From Ilyonectria destructans (taxonomy: Eukaryota > Ascomycota > Sordariomycetes > Hypocreales > Nectriaceae), in the NCBI GenBank assembly GCA_020740775.1, contig JAHEWK010000005.1, positions 3,534,001-3,598,000 on the forward strand: a DNA stretch of 64,000 nt. Direction: 5' to 3'. Below are positions 26,560 to 36,100 of the stretch, in pieces. The notes under the pieces were generated by a model. That model saw only the letters and a program-made list of their open reading frames with translations. It was not told the origin of the DNA and ran no database searches. Position 1 is the stretch's first letter, and each line of letters begins with the position of its first letter. A program made the translations under genes and the position numbers.

Positions 26560-27760
26560 CTCCAGACACAACTTCAGTGTTACAGCATCCTCTCATTGGA
26601 CATATTCAAGGCAGAATTGGCGACGGGGTTATTCAATGCCTTGGTGTCAAGTATGCCTCTCTAGAGCATCGGCTAGCTGAGGCTGAAATGATGGATAGTC
26701 CTAGAATGGGCCATCTTGCCGCTACCAGACACGGGTATGAATGTGTTCAAAGAACGTGTAAATGTGAAAGCCGCCACTGGCTGTTAATGACTCCACTCGT
26801 GATAATGCCACATGAAGCGGTAGATATGTAAATAGGGTTTACCAAGAGTATATTCCTAAGTTTGACGTCCCTCCCATATCTGACTTAGATAGCTTGAACC
26901 TGAATATCACATTACCAAAGGCCTGCAACAACCGACTACCAGTTTTGGTCTTTATTTATGGTGACGCTTTCACATTTAGGATAAACTCTTACCCTCGTTA
27001 TGACTAAAGCCGAATCGTCAACTTGTCAGCAAACATAGATCATCCTATAATCGCAATCAATTTGAAGTAAGACAAAACTTTCCGTGTTGCCAGTGAAAAC
27101 CATCATTGACAAAGTGCACAAGTTATCGATTGGGTATACCGGGTTTCTTGACCTCACAGGAGTTGTGTGATGCAGGCTTCAAGCCTAATTGTGGTCTTCG
27201 TGATCAACGGGTTGCACTGCGATGGATCAATAGATATATTTCCAGGTTCGGATGCGACCCAAATCAGATCACAGTTGTCGGCTAAAGCGCTGGTGCGGGT
27301 AGAATAACATTCCGACATGTCTATTTGTGTAGGTTTCTGATTTCAAACGTACAGCGTCAATCAATTTCGACATGCAATCCGAAGAAGCGCTGTTTACCCA
27401 AGCAATCCTACTCGGAGAACACTTTCTCTTATTGAAACCTCTTGAGCCAGAGTCGGCCGAATCAGTGTATAGTTCTGCGATCCGGGCACTGGGATTTGAC
27501 AACCAGTCACCCGGATATCGAATTGAGTCGCTCCTGCGAGATTTGGAACTCATTTAGTGAAGAGCAGTGGAGCAATTGTAGGTTACAGTATTTTGGTGGC
27601 CTACGATATACAGGAGAGCACGCCAGACGAAGAATCCCTGGATAAAATTACTCAAATCCTAACAGGTGTCGGCTATTACGCCACTTCAGCGAAAATTGAC
27701 AGTTATTTCCCGGGTTCTGCTCTTTAAGTCATTTCAATGAGCGAAATCGATGGCAAGGTG
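26560..27760 (+). pseudogene. Type B carboxylesterase pseudogene
   Basis: Pieces in family order are visible: GDGVIQCLGVKYASLEHRLA (substrate-side start), LDSLNLNITLPK, then LPVLVFIYGDAF (oxyanion-hole HGGG region, here YGDA), a GLRDQRVALRWI block, GCDPNQITVVG, and SEEALFTQAILLGEH. They are interrupted by many stops and frame changes. The nucleophile elbow, normally GESAG, reads GGC-TAA-AGC-GCT-GGT, a stop in place of the residue before the catalytic Ser, and the HGGG motif is degraded. An enzyme of this family would hydrolyse small esters. This copy cannot make one. Decay looks old and not confined to RIP-type transitions. A second decayed relative lies near 30.6-31.2 kb. Confidence 0.75.
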
Positions 27761-28797
27761 TTCACGCTGGTGGAACCAATCATATACTGGACATTGCCTA
27801 CCTCTGGAGCAACTATGGTAAGAAATATAGCGATCAGAACAGACCTATAGCGATATCACTAGGAAGGATATTTTGTCTCTTGTCTGCAAAACCGATGATT
27901 TGCCAAACTCATGATAACGACAAGAAAGTTGTGGTTTATGGTCTGGGCATTGAGGGTACTTCCAGACAAGTTTTGGTCTGGAAAGACGAAGGAACCAGGA
28001 GAAACCATGCTATATTTCACTTGGCAGAGATAACAGGTGGACTTGACACTCTACTCGAAGCCCCAATTGCCTTCTGCCGGGGTGAGATGAGGACGCGAGA
28101 TCTAGATGGTTCAATATTGATTGCCACGTGAAATATCAAATTATCTCGACCATGACTCTTTTCGGCTTGATAATGGCTGTTTCTACTTCGTTGGCCTAGG
28201 TGTACGTAGTTTACGGGGATGCAGATATCACTTCTTAACGGAAGCATGCTGATAAATCGGCGTAGCTCAAGGTGGGCCGGCAATGGACGCCACGACGGAA
28301 AAAGATATCACTTGAGATAAGACAGGGATTGGAGTTGATGTGGGACAGCGAAGGGGGTGGCTGTGCACAGACCGAATGCCATGGATCATTTGACTTGTGA
28401 CGGTCCAGGTTCCACCGGGTCACACAACGAAGATACCAATAGCGCTGTTAGGAATCGAATGTACTAACCTCGTTATCTCTCCGAGCTCCACTACACCCCA
28501 TAAACAGCACAAGCGGCCTGGAGGCTCGCTTTTCTTGGGCGGAAGCTTGTGATAGGTGTTTATGCTTAAATATCATGCTTCTTGCTCTCGGCTCTTCCTC
28601 GCAGCTAACAAGAGAGCTAATAAGGAAGAACTATTAAGAGAGGTTTAAATAGTACGTCATAAGGAGAGAGGCACGAAGAATCAAGTACGAAGATACAGGT
28701 ATAATAAGACACCTGATAGAAGGCATAGGCAGTAGCTTTACCTATACCTACAGAGACAGCTTGCCGTTAACATCAGTGTCTTGTAAATAGGACCTAG
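27761..28797. other. Intergenic, decayed
   Basis: One 83-codon frame occurs at 27880-28131 without domain features. It could be an eroded continuation of the esterase. Nothing else is supported. Confidence 0.35.
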
Positions 28798-29944
28798 CTA
28801 CAGCTCATCAGTTAGAGGGCTCAAGCCTTGAGCAGTTCCAATCTTATCCTCAAAAAATAGCTTCAACCTCTCAACACGACCTCGATTACTCATGAACCGC
28901 TCAAATTCAACAGGATTCGTAGAAGAAACATCCATAATATCAGGATACCCGGCTGGAGCAGGAACATCCTTCAACACACTCCAACTACCTGTACCGTTTT
29001 GGTGCTCGTAGCTCAACATGAAGTTGTGGAGTAACTTAGCTCCTTCTGGGTGAGGGGCATCTTTGAAGATAGCTGCACGCTGTGCCCAAGTGACGAAAGA
29101 TCCCTGCGTAGGAATAGTAACGTTCAAGGATCCAGATGATAAGAGACCTATACCCGTAGTAAAGGTTGCAGCGACAGTGCTGTTGGTACTGTTCAACAGC
29201 GTCAATGGAGTTCCTGTCCCACGGACCCATCGAGGGTTCTGCGCAAGCAACTTTTCGAACCATCCGTAGCCGAATTCTTGCATACTATATTCCACACGTT
29301 AGTGTCAACTCAACAGCTGCAAGAAGGAAGGAATATGGTGAAATAACTTACATCAAATCAAACGCATAGAGCACCGCATAGTCATCATTTGGGTATGTTA
29401 GAACCAGCTTGTCCTTGAACACCGGCTTGAGGAAATCCTCAAATTCTCGAGGTCATTCGCTGAGCCGGTCGGTGTTATGGACAAAGGTCCAGGCAAAAAT
29501 CGAAACTCCATACCAGAGTGCCCTGATGTCTCGGAAGGCGGGATGGATTTTGTCAAAATTCAAAGGTGCGTAATGAAGCAACACATCCTCGTGGTCCCAT
29601 CTGGGATAGTCGTGAAGCGTCTGTAGGATAATACTGTCCACATATAGGCTCCCAGTGGACAACTGGCGGTCAATATTGCCGTCATGGAATTTCAAGACAT
29701 CTACAGAGATATTCAGGGTCATGCCGGGGAAACGGGTTTCAAACGCCTCCTTCATGCCGTTCTGCTGGTAGGTTTCATCACCACCATGCCAGCAGGTGAC
29801 TGTTCCGCCCTCTTCCAAAGCAGCTTGGTAAATCGCTTCGATCGTTCGATTTTCTCTAACCGGTGCTCCGTCGAATTTGAGAAGTGTATCGTAGGCATGC
29901 GAGCCGGCAATCAGCAGGGCCGCGTAAAAGATAATTCGAAACAT
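28798..29944 (-). pseudogene. Secreted periplasmic-binding-protein-like gene with an in-frame TGA
   Basis: Two exons (29944-29352 and 29284-28798, joined in phase 2) would encode 359 residues. A signal peptide (MFRIIFYAALLIAGSHA) leads into a fold resembling bacterial Fe3+ ABC-transporter substrate-binding proteins, a family many fungi encode as secreted proteins of unknown ligand: GGTVTCWHGGDE, FETRFPGMTLNISVD, then FVTWAQRAAIFKDAPHPEGAKLL and a KDVPAPAGYPDIMD block. Codon 164 (29455-29453) is TGA where the frame otherwise runs on smoothly as PREFEDFLKP; a TGG-to-TGA change fits. The rest of the frame is clean, so the lesion is recent, polymorphic or an assembly error. Ligand and role are unknown. 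Confidence 0.7.
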
Positions 29945-30639
29945 GATATCGAGCTTCGATAAACAGTATAGGAGAGGTGGATAGATGAGAGAGCAAGTGT
30001 TGTCTTGGTACCATAGATCCGGCTGCCGGCCTTTATATAACCCTACAAAGCGGACCTGCTGAGAAATCAGTTGTCGGCACCACATCGACAATATCCGATG
30101 TACACGACCTGGTAAGGACTAAAATCAAGCCGGTGATCAGCGGGATAAACCTAAACAAACTTTTGCTTGAACAAGGCCAGCACGGACTTCGTCGGCGAAG
30201 ACGGCCCTTTCCAAGGTTTCGTTTTTGTTGCATTACCGCTACGGCAAAAGTGGAATGAACACTCCGCTAATGCGTAGTGTAACTGAGGCCTATATTACAT
30301 TTGACAGTTTTCGGTTCGTTGTTTGATTGGTCACGATACATGACTGGTTAGAAATTCTGACCAAGCATTCGTAACGAGATGCAATGCTGTGGGTCCCTGA
30401 CAAGGAAAGTAGATTAACATACAATGAACGGTGGGATTTTCCAAATAGATCCGTGCCGCGCGCTTCTTACAAGTTTCTCCGAGGCGACCTTGGAGGTGAT
30501 GACGAGGGTCAGGGGATTGGGCAATTTTAAGCCCCCCGAGTAATAGCATCACTGACTCCGCAAGTAACAGTGGGTCATATTCGATTTGAGTAAACATCCG
30601 ACACCTGCCAGCATTCCATACAGGTTTGCTGCGCCAGAA
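29945..30639. other. Intergenic promoter space
   Basis: This lies upstream of the leftward binding-protein gene. A TATATAA-type element is at about 30033 (plus-strand reading TTTATATAACC). No other gene is seen. Confidence 0.4.
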
Positions 30640-31260
30640 GCTCCAGCTGCTATCTCTGGTGATATCGACTACACAATTCAAGGGTAGGCTCAAGATCGCT
30701 GGGGCAAAAAGCCAGAGCAGAGAGATGGAGAGCGCACAGCTGAAATTTGATTCCTCTGGTCCTCGATGTCTCCAGAACTATATGGACTTACGTTATATGC
30801 TGCGGATCCCCACAGAAGAACAGATCCCTGAACAAGCTGAGGATGAGTTTGTATGTCTGAACCTCGATGTCACAATGCCCGCCCATGCAGCCATTGCATC
30901 CGCAAAGTAACCTTTACCTGTTCTAGTGTGGACTCACGGTAAGGGGGTGAACTGCCGTCTGGAAAACAAGATAAAGCCCATGCATTCGTGTCGTTGTAGG
31001 GGGCTCTCAAGGTGTCACGTTTGGATCCAGCGCGTCAAGGCTTTGTGGTGGCCCCTACCTATCTGTCCACTATTAGTAGTTATTGTGCCTCACCCACAGT
31101 ACCAGATCCCAATGGCCTTGTCGCAAATTCTGTTTGTATCGTGGAAGCTGTACGGGGCCTTCGGCAGGCTATCGCCAGCGCTACGTTATATAATAGGTGT
31201 GTGCATACAGCTCGATTGCGGTTACTGCAATTATTGCTTGATCTTTTAGCCTATTCAGTT
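30640..31260 (+). pseudogene. Second carboxylesterase-like pseudogene fragment
   Basis: Fragments match the N-terminal third of type B esterases: EAPAAISGDIDYTIQG, EDEFVCLNLDVTMP, then after an in-frame TAA (30908-30910) PLPVLVWTHG, and beyond a probable intron GSQGVTFGSSASRL. Frame shifts and stops separate the pieces, and the catalytic Ser region is absent before an AT-rich block begins. Together with the copy at 26.6-27.8 kb it suggests a local esterase family under decay. Confidence 0.55.
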
Positions 31261-31329
31261 ACTGGATTATTGCAACCGGCCTATAATAGCACTAGTCCTG
31301 TTACACGGTTTCCTTCGGCAAACTAATAA

Positions 31330-32130
31330 TTGTAGTCACGCTAAACTATCAACTGTATATATTCGCATTTAGTGACTGTAAAAGCAAGAGAAACCTTACT
31401 CTAAGAGATTAAAGAAAAGTTTTTAGATATAATGTATATAATAAGCGAGTGCGCACTTTTCCCTCTAACTACCTAATTTTATTCTTTAATATAATTTTCT
31501 CAACTATTAATTATATTATTATTAATTAATAAGGGGAATATTAATTTTACTCTTTAAGATCTTAAGAAAGACTCTTAATTAACTTGTTTTTTACATTTTA
31601 AAGATCTTAAAGGTTTTTTACTATACTTTAAATACTAATATAATAGTATTCTTTCTTAATATAATACTATACCTAAATTATATAAACTATTTAATCTAGA
31701 GGAATAAATTATTATTAAGTATATTCTTAACCTAAATTTATAAGGATTTTCTCTATAGCTCTATAATATAAAAGAAATAGCTAACTAACTGCTTACTAAT
31801 TATAATATATTATCTATTAGTAAGTATTAAGCTTCTAACTTTATTAAGTAATATTTAGAGCTTATAATATATTTTTATTATAAATATAATTATTAGAGAG
31901 CTAAATATAAAAATCTAACTTTTATTTATAATTAACTTTTATTTATAGAGAATATAATTACAAAACATAATATTACTCTAGCTGATATCTATAATTTTAA
32001 TAAAACTGGCTAAATAGTTATTTAATATATTTTCCCTATTTATAACTAGCTTACTGTACAAGCTATATATTACCAGATATAATACCCTCACTCTACTGTA
32101 TTACCCCGTTTGCAGCAACTGTACTACAAC
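31330..32130. repeat. AT-rich, RIP-like relic
   Basis: About 0.8 kb is extremely AT-rich, with TAA/TAT runs and no coding frame. It truncates the esterase fragment on its left. No element family is recognisable. Confidence 0.65.
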
Positions 32131-33120
32131 TTAAGTTACACCCAAACATCCTAATCCCTACTAGGATCTGAACCCCACGATTCGCGCCTACCCTGTACCA
32201 ACAGTTCAGAATAAGCACGGCCGTCACACTATACAATTACCGCCTTAAATTGGCTATGAAATAACCTGACGGAAGGAAGGGACTTTATTAGGCCCGGCGA
32301 CTGTTAGTAGTAGGCTTGTGATAACTTGCAGCCACGTGGACATACCATCTTCGGCGGTTCGCTGATAGGTGATGTTGTATCGATTGCTGTGATAGGCCCT
32401 CGTTAGCCCACTTGTGTGGCCCTTATTTGATGTGGATGCAGCTCGTATTCACAGAATTTTTGGGAGTCTATCTCCACGGCAGCTGAAAGAAAAAGCCTTT
32501 GAGGGAGAGGGAAAAAAAAAAAAGAACTCTAGACCTAAAATCTCACGCTGCAGCAACCAGTTGCCGCTTACTGGCCTCCTTGCAGGGTCTCTGCTGATAT
32601 CAGCCCCGCTTAGCTCGTATAATTGTTCTACGCGGCTAAACCCGAGATATACCCTGCCCTATTTCTTTGAGAGGGCTGAAGCGGTTTATGCTATGTTGTC
32701 CAACTTCGCTGCCGAATGACCCTGTGGGGCTACGATCTTACCTCATCCCCAGGATGCCTTTCGCTTAAAAAAGTTCTATCTGAATGTAGCTACTATGTAA
32801 GGAGTTTCCACCCCGGGTGCCACCCACAATGCCAGGCATGATGGTTGCACGTGGGAGCTCTGCTGCAGGAGTCGGACTTTGTTTCGGCCCTTCAAGGTAG
32901 ATAACTCTATGCTGAGCATGCTCGGTTACTGAGGTCAGAATTGCCCGATTCAGATGTTTAGCCCGGACTTCGTTACTTGGAAGTTGGAAACGGTAATGGC
33001 GGCTAGTAATTAAGAATTCTATAAATTAGTCCTTTCAGCACATAATCACAATGATCCCCTACAATCTATATCACGCGGTACTTCCTTGGCCTGGCCAGAT
33101 TTGTTGTTGCCAGAAACACG
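32131..33120. other. Intergenic, promoter of the subtilase fusion
   Basis: No confident gene. An ORF of 101 codons at 32414-32719 has low-complexity lysine and proline content and no homology signal I can name. A poly-A run lies at 32511-32523. Confidence 0.4.
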
Positions 33121-36100
33121 ATGCTCGCGAGCATCGGAGCCTCAGGGCTCATACTCTTTTCACTGCTTGGTGATAAAGTCTTGGGACAATCTTCTAGCTC
33201 TCAAGCCGACGTCAAGCCTCTTTGTTTTCAGCCCACCGTGTCTAGCTCGCCCAATGCGAGCACTCTTGCCGGGTTCATTACTCCGTCAATCCAGGCAGCC
33301 TGCAGCTTCTTCGTCAACAATGCGACGGCGTCGGCCGACATTGACCTCTTCAACAGCACGGGCTATGTCTTCACCAGACTTGCAATCGTTGACGAAGACG
33401 AGGATGAACCCGCGCCGGATGAGGCTGAATGTCAGCGTGCCTTTTCCTCCATTGTCGCTACTTGTGTGCAAGACGGCACCTCGTTTGGAGGGCAGTGGTC
33501 CCCACGAATCGAACTCTCATACATGATTTCAAATAAGGCGTACCCTTTGAACCCTCTTATGGTCAGCGACCCGCCGTCCACCACAACTTCGGCGGGACCA
33601 TCGGCGACCACAACAAAAGCTACTACCTCGATCACGTCGACGACCACGGCGCCGCCTGTTCCGCCAAGCCATAGCCAGACAGGCAAAGAGATCCACGAGG
33701 AAGCGTTGCTTGTCCTACTTGCCGCTGTTGCCTTCCTGGCCGTATCCTTTATTCCCGGCGTTGGCATCGCCGCTGGAATAACGGCGGCACTCGCTATTGA
33801 AAAAGGATTTCCCGGTAAGTTGGCCAGTTCCGGTTCTTACATTTATGAGATAAAACACTTTGCGCCTTCTTGATATCCTCGTCAGCTGACCGTTCGATGT
33901 TGTCTAGTGATGAACAACGCCTTGAAGACACTTCCACCGACTGCCAAGGTCGCAAAGCTTACAGGCGCTTTGGAGGCGGTCAAATTCACTGGCGTCGTCT
34001 CTAGAATCTTGCCCAACCCGGCTATGGCGGGCATCTTGGTGTCTGTCGCAACGCTCGCACTGGAGACGGCTGCCGAAGTGGCCCAGGAGGCCGAGGAAAA
34101 CGAAGACAGCTCTTCTTCGACCACCGAAAGTCAGGCTTCCTCCACCACAAGCTCTACAAGCCCCGGGCCAACGCAGCACGTCGTGGCGTGGAGCTCCAAG
34201 TGGCCTGACCTTCTGGTTGACGCAATGGTCCAAGGGCTCCCCGGCGATGGAGAGGGGCATCGTGAAGATTTCGATGCCTTGGGTCTGAAGGTGTACGTCA
34301 CAGAGATGACCGATTTCCTGGGAGACGCCATCTCCATACTGCCCGTCTTCAAGTTCATCGTTGGCAATTCAGCTGTCGAAAGCGAACTCGACCGAGGGGA
34401 CCGATATGGCGTCAACGCCGAGCGGCGGCGACGTCGAGAGACCATGGCTGACCAAAAGCTCCAACGCAGAGGTCGGGACGAGAACTTCAAAGGAAAATTC
34501 CCCGTTCTACCTTTTATATCACTCGACAGAACGAGGACTCCTGCGAACCACCTTAAGCTGCTCTCGTACAAAAAGCCCGACCATGTTGATTATGTGCATA
34601 ACAAAGGGAATGGCGAAGGCATCACCATCTACGTTGTCGACTCGGGATTTGGCAATGCACAAACAAGCACAGTAAGCTTCGGCAAGCCCCTGCATTTCTG
34701 CTCCTGTAACTTTGCCCAGGCTATTGCTAACAAGCATGGCAGCGCAGTACGGATGAATTCAATAAAGAGGTCATCTCACATGTCTTGAAGGAGCCAAGTG
34801 GTTCGAACCTGTATGACAATGCCTACTATCGCTGCACAGTGGAGCAAGGTGAGCCACTGCCGGTCCTTTCGGCCTTGGACGACGCGGAAGATGGACATGG
34901 GACCTGTGTGGCGTCGATGGCGGCCTCGAGGCGATACGGCTCGGCACGCAACGCGCAGATCATCTCCTGGAAGGATGCCCCCAATGACCAAGAGTGCAGT
35001 GCTAAGGCGGTAGGCCTTCTTCGTCTTTTCAGTCAAATCATCGATGACGTCGCGGCAAACAATGGGCAGAAGAAGACTATAGTCAACTTGTCTACGAGTA
35101 AGATTCCACCCTCTGTAACTGAGCAACCCAAGACTCTTGGTCGAGCCCATCCGAGCTAACGCAGGTGATAATGCTAGGATACTTGCGAGATGATGTCGAA
35201 CCGATCATGATCCAGGTCGTTGACAGAATGACCAGAAACGACATCGTCTGGACTGCGTCTGCAGGCACACATAGCCCCCATGGGAACCACGCTATCAATG
35301 GTGGTTTTCCGCAATCGTTGGTAGACCTATCGAGTGATAAGGTAAACACGTCGCCGGCCATAATTGTCGTCTCTAGTATCGATTCATCGGCGCCAGAGTC
35401 GGCTGATAGAGTGGCGACAGGTGATTGGGACAGCTTAGACCATCCGATCATCTCCGTCTACGCGAGACACAACGTGGAGTGCCTTACACCAGACTTCAGA
35501 GGCGTCCATGACGCGGGAACGTCCTTTGCCACTCCCACCGTTGCTGGCATGATTGCCGACTGGCTGTCCGACCCGGCCATCGTCAAGGCGATAGAAAAGG
35601 AGCCTGGAGAAAGATTCCCGCACAAGGTGCGCAACTTTTTACGCAGCGCGTCGATTGCCCGCAACAAAGACCGGCCGTACATCAATACTGCATACAACGG
35701 TTATCGTGAATGGTGGTGCAAATTCAAATCCAGCGAAGGCAGCAGATCTGGGCTGCAGCTCGCGGCGGCTGCGGATGACGAAGGACGGCTTACGTCGAAC
35801 GACACGTTACTAGAGGCAAGGGACGATGCCGAAGAAGATGACGAACCTTTGGTGGTATCGGGGACGATTGTAATCCCGGACTATACGGAGAAACCGGTAA
35901 GTGGCTTCATCGACTGACTTCCTTTGTGGGTGGGTTCGCTGCGAATCGAGGACATGGGTATATATAAGGTACTGACACTGGCTTGCTGGCTGGCAGACGT
36001 GTATTTCCACTTCCGACTTGCCATCATCTCAAACCTCATCAGATCTTGTAACTTCCAGCAGCATCACCATCAGCAGCACTTTATCCAGCTCTACGATAAT

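Noticed and set aside
29453..29455. Selenocysteine at the TGA of the binding-protein-like gene
   Set aside because: Ascomycetes are not known to use selenocysteine, and a TGG-to-TGA change explains the codon.
32414..32719. 101-codon ORF before the subtilase gene
   Set aside because: It crosses a poly-A run, has low-complexity lysine content, and shows no homology signal or intron structure.
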